Source: CAVYXK01 sp963708245 (GTDB taxonomy: Bacteria; Pseudomonadota; Alphaproteobacteria; Acetobacterales; Acetobacteraceae). Taken from it: a stretch of 64,000 nucleotides of DNA. The translations under genes and the position numbers were made by a program. This document shows, piece by piece, positions 28,994-37,605 of the stretch. Numbering within the stretch: position 1 is the stretch's first letter; each line of letters opens with the position of its first letter. The notes below the pieces were generated by a model, which made no database searches, was not told the origin of the DNA, and saw only the letters and a program-made list of their open reading frames with translations. Location of the stretch: the NCBI GenBank assembly GCA_963708245.1, contig OY970201.1, positions 1,674,001 to 1,738,000 of the forward strand, given 5' to 3'.

Positions 28994-30028
28994 ATGCACA
29001 CTCAACGTGCAACGCTAGCGCTCGGCGCGGCGCTGCTGGCTGCCATCATCGCCGGACCGGCGCAGGCGCAGGGCGTCGTCACCATCTATAGCGCCGACGG
29101 GCTGCATGACGGTTCGCCGAACTGGTATCAGACGCAGTTCGATGCTTTCACCAAGGCGACCGGCATCCGCGTGCAGTATATCGAGGGTGGCTCGGGCGTC
29201 GTCGTGGACCGCATCGCGAAGGAGAAGGCGAACCCACAGGCCGACGTGCTCGTGACGCTACCGCCCTTCATCCAGAACGCGGCCAAAAGCGGACTGCTGC
29301 AGCCTTACACACCCGAAGCCGCGAGCGCCATTCCCGCCGGCAGCAAGGATCCAGAGGGGCACTATTACGCGCTGGTCAACGACTATCTGAACTTCATCTA
29401 CGACGCCTCGGCGCTGCCACAACCGCCAAAGACGTTCGATGACCTGCTCGATCCGAAATTCAAGAACAAGATCCAGTACTCCACCCCGGGCCAGGCCGGC
29501 GACGGCACCGCGGTCATGCTGCAGGTGATCCACGCCTTCGGCGGCAAGGACGCGGGTTTCGACTATCTGCACAAGCTGCAGGCCAACAATCTCGGTCCAT
29601 CGTCATCGACCGGCAAGCTGACGGCGCTGGTCAACAAGGGTGAGATCTACGTGGCCAACGGCGACGTGCAGATGAACATCTCGCAGATGCCGGGCAACCC
29701 GAACATCCGCATCTTCTGGCCCGCTGGGCCGGACGGCAAGAGCTCCACCTTCGCGATCCCCTATTACATCGGCCTGGTGCAGGGCGCGCCGCACGCCGAT
29801 GCCGGGCGCAAGCTGATCGACTTCCTGCTCAGCAAGGAGGCGCAGGAACAGGTCAGCGCTGTCGCCGACGGGTTGCCAGCGCGTGACGACGTGCATCCGA
29901 CCGACAAGATGTATCAAACATTGCGCGGCCTGATGAGCACGGTGGAGATCTGGACGCCCGACTGGCAGCAGGTGCTGACGGACCTGCCGGCGGATGTGGC
30001 GCGCTGGCACGAGGTGACCGGCAGCTAG
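28994..30028 (+). CDS. phnS: 2-aminoethylphosphonate ABC transporter, substrate-binding protein
   Basis: 344 residues with a Sec signal peptide (ATLALGAALLAAIIAGPAQAQ). The mature protein closely follows PhnS: VVTIYSADGLHDGSPNWYQ, YIEGGSGVVVDRIAKEK, NPQADVLVTLPPFIQNAAKS, YSTPGQAGDGTAVMLQ and LTALVNKGEIYVANGD. It binds 2-aminoethylphosphonate in the periplasm and delivers it to the permease pair. The ATG at 28994 has a GGGGGAGAG site; it is three codons from phnT, which starts at 30031. Phosphonate-degrading enzymes are not in the window. Confidence 0.93.
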   Translation: MHTQRATLALGAALLAAIIAGPAQAQGVVTIYSADGLHDGSPNWYQTQFDAFTKATGIRVQYIEGGSGVVVDRIAKEKANPQADVLVTLPPFIQNAAKSGLLQPYTPEAASAIPAGSKDPEGHYYALVNDYLNFIYDASALPQPPKTFDDLLDPKFKNKIQYSTPGQAGDGTAVMLQVIHAFGGKDAGFDYLHKLQANNLGPSSSTGKLTALVNKGEIYVANGDVQMNISQMPGNPNIRIFWPAGPDGKSSTFAIPYYIGLVQGAPHADAGRKLIDFLLSKEAQEQVSAVADGLPARDDVHPTDKMYQTLRGLMSTVEIWTPDWQQVLTDLPADVARWHEVTGS

Positions 30029-30030
30029 CG

Positions 30031-31176
30031 ATGTCCGGCGCTGCGCTCGCCCCGGCGATCGATCGCAGCCGAGCGGCAGAGCGAGCCGATGCCGCGCCGG
30101 CAAGCGGCATCGGCTTCGACAGCGTGACCGTCGCCTACAAGGGAAGCGTGGCGCTCGACGCGCTCACCCTCTCGGTCGAGCCCGGCGAGATCATGGCGGT
30201 GATCGGCCCGTCCGGCTGCGGCAAGACCACCGCGTTGCGCGCACTCGCCGGGTTCGTGCGGCCAGTCGCCGGCCGGGTGCGCATCGGCGAGGTCGATGTG
30301 ACCGACCTACCGCCGCATGCCCGCGATATCGGCATGGTGGTGCAGAATTACGCGCTGTTCCCGCATATGCGGGTGGCCGACAACGTCGCCTTCGGCTTGC
30401 ACGCCCGCCGCGCGCCGGAGGCGGTGGTGCGAAGCCAAGTCGAGACGTGTCTAACCATGGTCGGGATGGCTGAATACGCCAAGCGCTACCCGCGCCAGTT
30501 GTCCGGCGGCCAGCAACAGCGCGTGGCGATCGCACGGGCGCTCGCCATCCGTCCGCGCGTGTTGCTGTTGGACGAGCCGCTCTCCGCCTTGGATGCGCAG
30601 ATCCGCAGGTCCATGCTGGCGGAGCTCGCCCGGCTGCATCGGGAGCTACCGTCGCTGACGGTGCTTTATGTCACGCATGACCAGACCGAGGCGCTCACCC
30701 TCGCCGACCGCATTGCCATCATGCGCGGCGGGAAGCTGATGGCCGAGGGTCGGTCCCAGTTGTTGTACCGCTATCCGCCAAATCGTTTCGCGGCGGAGTT
30801 CCTGGGGCGGGCCAATCTGCTGCCGGTGCGGGTGGAACAGGCCGCGACCAACACTGGCCTTGTTTCCGTACGGCTTGGCGATATCAGGCTGCGAGCGATG
30901 GCTCCGCGCGAGAAGCTGCCCGGCGCCGAGGCTCTGCTCTGCATCCGCCCGCACGCCCTCACCCTGGCAGGTAGCAGCGCGACCGATAACGCGATTCCCG
31001 GCACAGTTCGGGCCGTGCAGTGGCAGGGCGATCTGCACAACATCGAGCTGGAGGCCTTGGGCGTACCGTTGCGTATGATATGCATGCCCCTGCGCGATCC
31101 ACCGCCGCCCGGTGCGCCAGTCACGCTGCATTTTTCGCCGGACGAGGCAACCCTGATCCCACCCGATGCCGAGTGA
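30031..31176 (+). CDS. phnT: 2-aminoethylphosphonate ABC transporter, ATP-binding protein
   Basis: 381 residues. Walker A IGPSGCGKTTALRALAG, Q-loop VVQNYALFPHM, signature QLSGGQQQRVAIARAL, Walker B VLLLDEPLSALD and H-loop VTHDQTEAL are intact. A C-terminal TOBE-type domain follows (FLGRANLLPVRV to the end), as in CUT1/Fbp-type importers. Context with phnS and two permeases gives the substrate assignment. The stop lies inside the first codons of phnU. Confidence 0.93.
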   Translation: MSGAALAPAIDRSRAAERADAAPASGIGFDSVTVAYKGSVALDALTLSVEPGEIMAVIGPSGCGKTTALRALAGFVRPVAGRVRIGEVDVTDLPPHARDIGMVVQNYALFPHMRVADNVAFGLHARRAPEAVVRSQVETCLTMVGMAEYAKRYPRQLSGGQQQRVAIARALAIRPRVLLLDEPLSALDAQIRRSMLAELARLHRELPSLTVLYVTHDQTEALTLADRIAIMRGGKLMAEGRSQLLYRYPPNRFAAEFLGRANLLPVRVEQAATNTGLVSVRLGDIRLRAMAPREKLPGAEALLCIRPHALTLAGSSATDNAIPGTVRAVQWQGDLHNIELEALGVPLRMICMPLRDPPPPGAPVTLHFSPDEATLIPPDAE

Positions 31177-32040
31177 CCTGGCGCTTCCGGCCCGTGCTGC
31201 CCCGCGCGACCTGGGCGGTGCATGGGTGCTGCCGCCGCTGATTGTTTTGGGGGCGTTATTCTTCTATCCGCTCGGGCTGATCGTTGCGCAGTCGGTGACC
31301 GGACCCACCGGCGCCTTCGCACCCGGAACCTATGCTGCCGTACTCGGCGGTAACCTGTTCCGCAACGCATTGTTTCACACGATCGAGATCGCGCTTGCCG
31401 CCACCGCCGGCTGCATCCTGCTTGGCTTCACCCTCGCGCTGATCCTGACCTTCGTTCCGTTCCCTGGTGTGCGGCTGGTGGCGCGGCTGATCGTACCATC
31501 ATCGCGCTGCCGACCTTCCTGGTGGCGCTTGCCTTCACCTTCATCTACGGCTCGGCCGGGCTGGTGAACGGCGTGCTCATGCAGGTGCAGGGCAGTCACG
31601 TGCCGCCGCTCGATTTCCTGTATTCCGTCTGGGGCGTGATTTTGGCGGAGATCACCGTCTATACGCCATTCATCATGCGACCGTTGCTCGCCAGCTTCTC
31701 CCTGATCGAGGCGGCGCAGATCGAGGTCGCCAGCAGCCTCGGCGCCGGTGCCGAGCGGATCGTGCGGCAGATCATCCTGCCAGCGGCCATGCCGGCGTTG
31801 CTGGCCGGCGGCAGCCTGTGCTTGCTACTGACGGTGAACGAGTTCGGCGTTGTCTTCTTCATCGGCGCCAAGGGCGTGATCACTTTGCCGCTGCTCGTCT
31901 ACGACAAGGCGATCCAGGAATTCGACTACACCACGGCCTGCGTCATCGCGGTGGTGAACGTTGCGCTGTCGCTCGCGCTGTATGCGCTGTATCGCACGCT
32001 GCTCGGCCGTTTCGGAGGTGCGCGTGCTGGTCTGGTCTAG
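31166..32040 (+). pseudogene. phnU: 2-aminoethylphosphonate ABC transporter permease, frameshifted
   Basis: The N-terminal frame (MPSDLALPARAAPRDLGG) has the first membrane segments and runs through GVRLVARLI. Homology then jumps frame to TIIALPTFLVALAFTFIYGS and continues to the stop at 32040, with the permease EAA-like loop EVASSLGAGAERIVRQIILP. Adding one base near 31495 (CTGATCGTACC to CTGATCGATACC) would restore RLIDTIIALP. With no premature decay elsewhere, the gene is either recently broken or mis-sequenced. If broken, the importer could not assemble normally. Confidence 0.85.
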
Positions 32041-32821
32041 CCGCGGCCGCTTCGCCGTTTGGGGCGTTTTCGCCCTGCTGTTCGGGATCGTCTACGGACT
32101 GCCGATGGCGATGATTGCATTGGCAAGCTTTACCGGCCAGTGGAACGGTGTCCTGCCGTCGCATCTGACGTTCGGCAATTACGCCGCCGTGCTACAGGGC
32201 GAATCCAGCTCCGAGCTGCGCGTCAGCCTCATCACCGCCGCCGTGGCAAGCGCTTTCGAGTTGCTGCTCGGAAGCTGGGCGGCCCTGGCGCTGCGGGAGA
32301 TCGCTCCGGCGTCACGACGAGTGCTTGGCGTGCTGTTCTTCGTCCCCAGCGCGGTGCCTTCAGTTTCGGTTGGACTCGGCCTGCTGGTGGCGTTTAGCCG
32401 GCCGCCGGTGCTGCTGAACGGAACCACCGCGATCGTTATTGTCGCCCATCTCGTGCTGGTCTCCGCTTTCGCGTACGGGAATCTGTCCGCCGGGCTGGCG
32501 CGCTTGCCGCCCGAATACGAGCAAGTGGCGGCGAGCCTGGGGGCGCGGGGGTTCTATCGGCTGCGGCGCGTGACCTTGCCGCTGTTGCTGCCGTACATGA
32601 TAGCCGCGTTCAGTCTCAGCTTCGCGCTGTCGATGGGCGAGCTCGGCGCTACGGTGATGGTCTATCCGCCCGGCTGGGTGACGATGCCGGTCGGCATCTT
32701 CGCCTTGACCGACCGCGGCGACGTGTTCCAGGGCGCCGCGATGACGATGGTGCTGGCGGTCAGCACGCTGGTAGTGCTGATAGGAGTGGCCCAAGTGCCC
32801 ACGCGCGCAGCCGCGCGCTGA
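32024..32821 (+). CDS. phnV: 2-aminoethylphosphonate ABC transporter permease
   Basis: 265 residues from GTG 32024, chosen because GGAGG lies five bases upstream at 32014..32018; the start is inside the end of phnU. Six membrane helices are visible, and the EAA loop reads YEQVAASLGARGFYRLRRVTLP. It is the second half of the heterodimeric permease. Last gene of the phnSTUV operon; what follows is a porin remnant and repeat block. Confidence 0.9.
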   Translation: MLVWSSRGRFAVWGVFALLFGIVYGLPMAMIALASFTGQWNGVLPSHLTFGNYAAVLQGESSSELRVSLITAAVASAFELLLGSWAALALREIAPASRRVLGVLFFVPSAVPSVSVGLGLLVAFSRPPVLLNGTTAIVIVAHLVLVSAFAYGNLSAGLARLPPEYEQVAASLGARGFYRLRRVTLPLLLPYMIAAFSLSFALSMGELGATVMVYPPGWVTMPVGIFALTDRGDVFQGAAMTMVLAVSTLVVLIGVAQVPTRAAAR

Positions 32822-33035
32822 GCCCCTTCAACTAGCCCCGCAGGAATCCACGCCAGCGGATCGGGAACGAGGTGAATCCTTGGGACCCGTGCGAATGTTG
32901 ATGTGGAGGCCCGCTTTATTGACCGACATTTGCAATTGCGAGGCACTCGCGATCATGCTCCCCCTTCCCCTTGCGAGAGGGGCTGGGGAGGGGGCCGGGG
33001 AGAAGAACTCCTGGGGGCGGCCGTCGCGGCCAAGC
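32822..33035. other. Spacer with porin 3' stub and GC-rich repeat block
   Basis: 32845..32901 resembles the last 17 codons of porin copy 2 (encoding QRIGNEV, then out of frame after one added A). It is followed to about 33012 by a block that also follows porin copy 2 at 34650..34775 (GACATTTGCAATTGCGAGGC, then a GAGGGG-rich palindrome). It appears to be what is left of a third porin copy after deletion. Confidence 0.75.
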
Positions 33036-33157
33036 GATGACAAGCGGCGCGGCCAGGCGAGTACCGACTTGACCCCCGGTTGCAGATAGATGAGAATGCG
33101 TCGCAGCCGCGTCTCGACCCGCAGGGGGCGCAGCCGGTTGGAACGGGAAGGAACCTG
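33036..33157 (+). repeat. Leader of porin copy 2, homologous to the leader of porin copy 1
   Basis: It begins GATGACAAGCGGCGCGGCCA and runs to the start codon with AAGGAACCTG in front of ATG. It aligns with 28908..28785 on the opposite strand. With the coding sequences it forms a diverged inverted repeat of about 1.6 kb around phnSTUV. Confidence 0.75.
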
Positions 33158-34660
33158 ATGGCGATGGGGAAGCATGCGTCGCCGGCTCCCCCCGGCGGCC
33201 TCGGCCCACCGCTGCACGGGGCGGCCCTTCTCTGTGTCTGGGCCCTCCTCGCGGCGACGGCGGGCTATGCGCAGACCAGCACCGCCCCGCCATCGGTGCA
33301 GCCCTCGCCGGGTACCGGGGAGAATGAGCCCGGATTCCTCACCGGCCTGTTCGCCCCGTCGCGCAGCAACCTGCTGGGAGACGTGTTCGGGCTGCGCACG
33401 ACGCTCGGCCGGTACGGCATCACGATCGGCCTAACCGACACCGACGAAGTGCTCGGCAACCTGTCCGGCGGCATCCGGCGAGGCGCCACCTATGAAGGCC
33501 TGACCACGCTGACAGTGCAGCTCGACACGCTCAATGCGTTCGGCTGGGCAGGCGGAACATTCAACGTCAGCGGCCTGCAGATCCGCGGCCTCGACCTGAG
33601 CCAGGACCATCTCGACAATCTGCAGACGGCGAGCGGCATCGAAGCCGACGACACGACCCGGCTATGGGAGATCTGGTACGACCAGACTTTCCTGGACAAC
33701 AAAGCGGACGTGAAGATCGGACAGCAGAGCCTCGACCAGGAGTTCATGATCAGCCTGGGCTCGAGCCTGTTCATCAACACGATGATGGGCTGGCCGATGG
33801 TGCCGTCGGCGGACCTTTATGCCGGCGGCCCGGCCTATCCGCTGTCATCGCTCGGCGTGCGGCTGCGCGTCCAGCCGGGCGGCGGCTTCACCGTGGTGGG
33901 CGGGGTGTTTCAGGACAACCCGCCCGGCGGCCCGTTCGACAATGATTCACAGTTGCGGGGCACCACGCTGTGGGGCGGTAATTTCAATCTTCGGACCGGC
34001 GCGCTGTTCATCGCCGAGGTGCAAGATGCGCTGAACCAGCCGAGTACTGGCGAGATGGCACGTCCCGGCCAGCAATCGGGGCTTCCTGGCACCTATAAGC
34101 TGGGGTTCTGGTACGACACGGCATCGTTTCCCAGCCCCCGCCTCGACAACACTGGATTGTCGCTCGCCAATCCGAGCAGCGACGGCGTACCGGCGATGCT
34201 GCTGCACAATTTCAGCATCTATGGAGTGGTGGACCAGGTTGTCTGGCAGCCGGACCCGCAAGCGACGCGGGCGATCGGTGTGTTCGTGCGCGCGATGGGT
34301 GCGCCGGGCGACCGCAACCTGATCGACTTCAGCGTGAACGGAGGCGTGACGCTGAAAGCACCGCTTCCGGGACGCGACAGTGACACGTTCGGGGTGGGCT
34401 TCGGTGTCGCCAAGCTCAGCGGCGCTGCCGTCGGTTTGTCGCAGGACATCGGGTTCTACACGCAAACGCCGTATCCGGTGCGCAGCAGCGAGACTTTCAT
34501 CGAGGTGACCTATCAGGCGCAGGTGGCGCCGTGGCTGCAGGTGCAGCCGGACTTCCAATACGTGTTCAACCCGGGCGGCGGGATTCCGAACCCAAACAAT
34601 CCGAGCCAGCGGATTGGGAACGAGGTGATCCTTGGGACGCGCGCGAATGTTACGTTCTGA
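33158..34660 (+). CDS. Carbohydrate-selective porin, OprB family (copy 2)
   Basis: 500 residues from ATG 33158 (MAMGKHASPAPPGGLGPPLH). Signal peptide ending GYAQ, then the same barrel blocks as copy 1: YEGLTTLTVQLDTLNAFGW, GLQIRGLDLSQDHLDNLQT, WYDQTFLDNKADVKIGQQS, ending with ILGTRANVTF. The aromatic C-terminal residue (F) is usual for outer-membrane insertion signals. Lies downstream of phnV and upstream of the beta-propeller and peroxidase genes, on the same strand. Confidence 0.92.
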   Translation: MAMGKHASPAPPGGLGPPLHGAALLCVWALLAATAGYAQTSTAPPSVQPSPGTGENEPGFLTGLFAPSRSNLLGDVFGLRTTLGRYGITIGLTDTDEVLGNLSGGIRRGATYEGLTTLTVQLDTLNAFGWAGGTFNVSGLQIRGLDLSQDHLDNLQTASGIEADDTTRLWEIWYDQTFLDNKADVKIGQQSLDQEFMISLGSSLFINTMMGWPMVPSADLYAGGPAYPLSSLGVRLRVQPGGGFTVVGGVFQDNPPGGPFDNDSQLRGTTLWGGNFNLRTGALFIAEVQDALNQPSTGEMARPGQQSGLPGTYKLGFWYDTASFPSPRLDNTGLSLANPSSDGVPAMLLHNFSIYGVVDQVVWQPDPQATRAIGVFVRAMGAPGDRNLIDFSVNGGVTLKAPLPGRDSDTFGVGFGVAKLSGAAVGLSQDIGFYTQTPYPVRSSETFIEVTYQAQVAPWLQVQPDFQYVFNPGGGIPNPNNPSQRIGNEVILGTRANVTF

Positions 34661-34775
34661 TGTGGGCCCGCTTTATCGGCCGACATTTGCAGTTGCGAGG
34701 CACTCGCGATTACACTTGCCCCTCCCCTTGCGGGAGGGGCTGGGGGAGGGGGCCGGGGAGAGGACTCCGCCACCT
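34650..34775. repeat. Repeat block after porin copy 2
   Basis: It shares the order of the block at 32885..33012: GACATTTGCAGTTGCGAGG, then ACTCGCGAT, then the palindrome GCCCCTCCC/GGGAGGGGC (about 34718..34740) and a GGGGGAGGGGG run. It is likely a dispersed REP-like element that hitch-hiked with the porin duplication. Confidence 0.7.
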
Positions 34776-34801
34776 TCGAGGTCGCCACAGGAGATGAGAC
34801 T

Positions 34802-35956
34802 ATGAGTGGCTTCGGCATGCGGACGGGCGGGCGGCGTACCCCCGTGCTGGCCGTGGCGTTTGCGGTCGCGGTAACGACGGCGAGCTTGGCTGCACCGGCC
34901 GCCCAGGCCGGGGAGGCGGGCTTTCTGGAGCGCCTGCATCGGCACACTACGCTGACGTCGACCGTACCGGCGAACGGCGACGAGAATCCCTACGCGATCG
35001 TCGTGGCGCCGGTCTCGGCGGGTAAGCTCCAGCAGGGCGACGTGCTGGTGGACAATTTCAACGACAAGAACAACTTGCAGGGGCTGGGGACCACCATCGT
35101 GGACTACCGGCCATCGACCCGGGCGCTCCCACTGTTCGCGTCGATCCCCCGCCATCTGCCGCAATGCCCGGGCGGGGTCGGGCTGACCACCGCGATGACG
35201 ATGCTGAAGACCGGCTGGGTGATCGTCGGCAGCCTACCCAGCAACGATGGCACCACGGCGACGAAGGGTCAGGGCTGCCTGATCGTGCTCGACCCGCAAG
35301 GCAATGTCGTCAGCACGATCACCGGCCCGAACATCAACGGGCCGTGGGGCAATATGGCGGTGATCGACAACGGAGCGACCGCGACGCTGTTCGTTAGCAA
35401 CACCGGGTTCGGGGTCGGCGCGCCGGAAGACGAGTCGCCGGTGGTGAACCAGGCCACCGTGCTGCGCCTTGACCTGTCGGTGCCGGCCGGCAAGCCGCCG
35501 GTCGCTACCAAGGAAACCGTGATCGCCAGCGGCTTCGGCGAGCAAGCGGACAAGGGAGTGTTCATCATCGGCCCGACCGGCCTCGCGCTCGGCGAGCACG
35601 GTGCGCTTTATGTTTCAGACGCAATCGGCAATCGGATCGCCGCGATCCCGGATGCCGCGACTCGGACCGATAGCGCCGGGACCGGGCGCGACCTCACCAA
35701 GGACGGCCTGCTGAAGCGCCCGCTGGCGATGGTGACCGCGCCAAACGGGCACCTACTGGTGACCAACGGACTGAACGGTCAGGTGGTGGAGATAGACCCA
35801 ACGACCGGCCAGCAGCTTTATGCGCAATGGGTGGATGCCAACAAGGCGCAATCTCCGCCCGGCAGCGGCGACCTGTTCGGCATTGCGGTCACCCCGACCG
35901 GCGACGGCTTCTATTACGTGGAGGACGAGGTCAACACCCTCGTGCTTGCGCATTGA
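34802..35956 (+). CDS. Secreted NHL/beta-propeller-like protein
   Basis: 384 residues with an N-terminal signal peptide (VLAVAFAVAVTTASLAAPAAQA). The mature part contains repeated propeller-like strands, such as YAIVVAPVSAGKLQQGDVLV, GNMAVIDNGATATLFVSNTG, GLALGEHGALYVSDAIGNRI and APNGHLLVTNGLNGQVVEID, resembling NHL or YVTN repeats. No catalytic residues recognised. The stop TGA overlaps the TTG start of the peroxidase gene (TTGA), so the two proteins are probably made together and exported to the periplasm. Confidence 0.82.
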   Translation: MSGFGMRTGGRRTPVLAVAFAVAVTTASLAAPAAQAGEAGFLERLHRHTTLTSTVPANGDENPYAIVVAPVSAGKLQQGDVLVDNFNDKNNLQGLGTTIVDYRPSTRALPLFASIPRHLPQCPGGVGLTTAMTMLKTGWVIVGSLPSNDGTTATKGQGCLIVLDPQGNVVSTITGPNINGPWGNMAVIDNGATATLFVSNTGFGVGAPEDESPVVNQATVLRLDLSVPAGKPPVATKETVIASGFGEQADKGVFIIGPTGLALGEHGALYVSDAIGNRIAAIPDAATRTDSAGTGRDLTKDGLLKRPLAMVTAPNGHLLVTNGLNGQVVEIDPTTGQQLYAQWVDANKAQSPPGSGDLFGIAVTPTGDGFYYVEDEVNTLVLAH

Positions 35957-37251
35957 GTCGTTCGACCGGTCGCTGCCCGTTCGCGTCTCGACGCGGCTTC
36001 CTCGCCGCTGCCGGCGGGTTGGTCGCTGCCGCGAAAGCCGGCCCGGCGAGCGGGACCACAGCGAGCTCCGCCGAATCGTCGCAGGTGGAACCGTTCTGGG
36101 GCGAGCATCAGGCCGGCATAGCCACACCTCAGCAACGGCACCTCTATTTCGCCGCGTTCGACCTGACGGCGAAACAGCCGGGCGAACTGGTCGCCTTGCT
36201 GCGCGGGTGGACCGAGGCCGCGGGACGAATGACGTCGGGCCAGACCGCAGCGCCGATCAGCACGGACGAGACCGTACCGGCGAGCGATAGCGGCGATGCG
36301 CTCGACCTGCCGGCGGCTCGGCTGACGCTGACGTTCGGCTTCGGCCCCGGCCTGTTCGTCAAGGACGGACACGATCGCTACGGCCTCGCGGCGCGGCGAC
36401 CGGACGCCCTGGTCGATCTGCCGGCCTTTACCGGCGAGCAGCTCGTCGCTTCTCGTAGCGGCGGCGACCTGGCGGTGCAGGCCTGCGCGGATGATCCGCA
36501 GGTGGCGTTCCACGCGGTGCGGCAACTCGCGCGGCTGACCTATGGCAGTGCAACGCTGCGTTGGACCCAGACTGGGTTTCTCGGGAATTTTAGCGCCGGC
36601 CGCACGCCGCGGAACCTGATGGGGTTCAAGGACGGCACGCGCAACCCGGTGGCCGGCGCCGGCCGGATGCCGGCCTCGCCGTTCAACGGCAGCCTGCAGC
36701 GCGTCGTCTTCGTGGGCGAGGAGGGGCCGGACTGGATGCGCGGTGGCAGCTATGTCGTCGTCCGTCGGATCAGAATGGCGCTCGAGCACTGGGACCGGAC
36801 CGAGGTCGATTTCCAGGAGCAGGTGGTCGGCCGGCGGAAATATTCAGGCGCCCCGCTGGGCGGAGAGGGCGAGTTCGACACGCCGGATTTCGAGGCGGCC
36901 GATCGCGACGGTAACCCGGTGATTCCGGAGACCGCGCATCTACGGTTGGGTGCCGTCGAATTGAATGGCGGCGCACAGATCCTGCGACGCGGTTATGGCT
37001 ATAATGACGGGACAAACTTCACCGCCGAGCGCTGGCCGCCATGGCGGCAGGGCCTCGAGTACGATGCGGGGTTGTTCTTCATCGCCTATCAGCGCGACCC
37101 ACGGCAGGGCTTCATCAAGATTTTCGAGCCGATGTCGAAGCTCGATGCGCTGAACCAGTTCACCACGCATGTGGGGAGCGGGTTGTTTGCGTGCCCGGGC
37201 GGCGTGCAACAGGGCGGGTTCATCGGCCAGGGCCTGTTCGACGCAACGTGA
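35953..37251 (+). CDS. efeB: Tat-exported DyP-type heme peroxidase, EfeB-like
   Basis: 432 residues from TTG 35953, chosen because it gives a Tat signal (ASRRGFLAAAGGLVAAA) and the TTGA overlap; an upstream ATG at 35827 would start inside the previous gene without a signal. DyP features: the GXXDG motif GFKDG at 224-228, RGGSYVVVRRIRM, and HLRL with the probable proximal heme histidine H329. EfeB in enterobacteria works with EfeU and EfeO in ferrous iron uptake; neither is here, and the partner is the beta-propeller protein. It may detoxify peroxide or oxidise a small substrate in the periplasm. Confidence 0.88.
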   Translation: MSRSTGRCPFASRRGFLAAAGGLVAAAKAGPASGTTASSAESSQVEPFWGEHQAGIATPQQRHLYFAAFDLTAKQPGELVALLRGWTEAAGRMTSGQTAAPISTDETVPASDSGDALDLPAARLTLTFGFGPGLFVKDGHDRYGLAARRPDALVDLPAFTGEQLVASRSGGDLAVQACADDPQVAFHAVRQLARLTYGSATLRWTQTGFLGNFSAGRTPRNLMGFKDGTRNPVAGAGRMPASPFNGSLQRVVFVGEEGPDWMRGGSYVVVRRIRMALEHWDRTEVDFQEQVVGRRKYSGAPLGGEGEFDTPDFEAADRDGNPVIPETAHLRLGAVELNGGAQILRRGYGYNDGTNFTAERWPPWRQGLEYDAGLFFIAYQRDPRQGFIKIFEPMSKLDALNQFTTHVGSGLFACPGGVQQGGFIGQGLFDAT

Positions 37252-37605
37252 GGCCACGGGTTGTCGCCCTGGACTCCCGCTAACGATGTTGAGCAGCAGC
37301 GTTGCCATCGGCCTGTCCGCATATCGGCTGGAGACGCGCGTCGAATGATCGGCTTTGGATCGAAAGCCGAGCGGTCACGGCGTTCATAACACGCGGCAGT
37401 AACCTCTGCGGCGCTCGGCACGATAAAATCGTTGGCGCACCGCGCGGGCGATGGATACTATTCGGTGGGAGCCCGAAACCGTCGCCCCTCTGGGCAATGT
37501 CGGTGAACAGGACCTCCGCGTGCGCCAACCGCGGGTGCGCGTGACGGGTGCGAGGAGCGTCGGCCCGCCTTGCCGACTGCAACCAAAGATGGCGGAGGAG
37601 ACGAC
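37252..37605. other. Spacer after efeB, one hairpin
   Basis: No protein-like frame. TCGGCTTT-ggatcg-AAAGCCGA (37349..37370) is a perfect 8-bp hairpin, a candidate terminator for efeB or an operator. A GGAGGAG site ends the region in front of the next gene. Confidence 0.5.
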
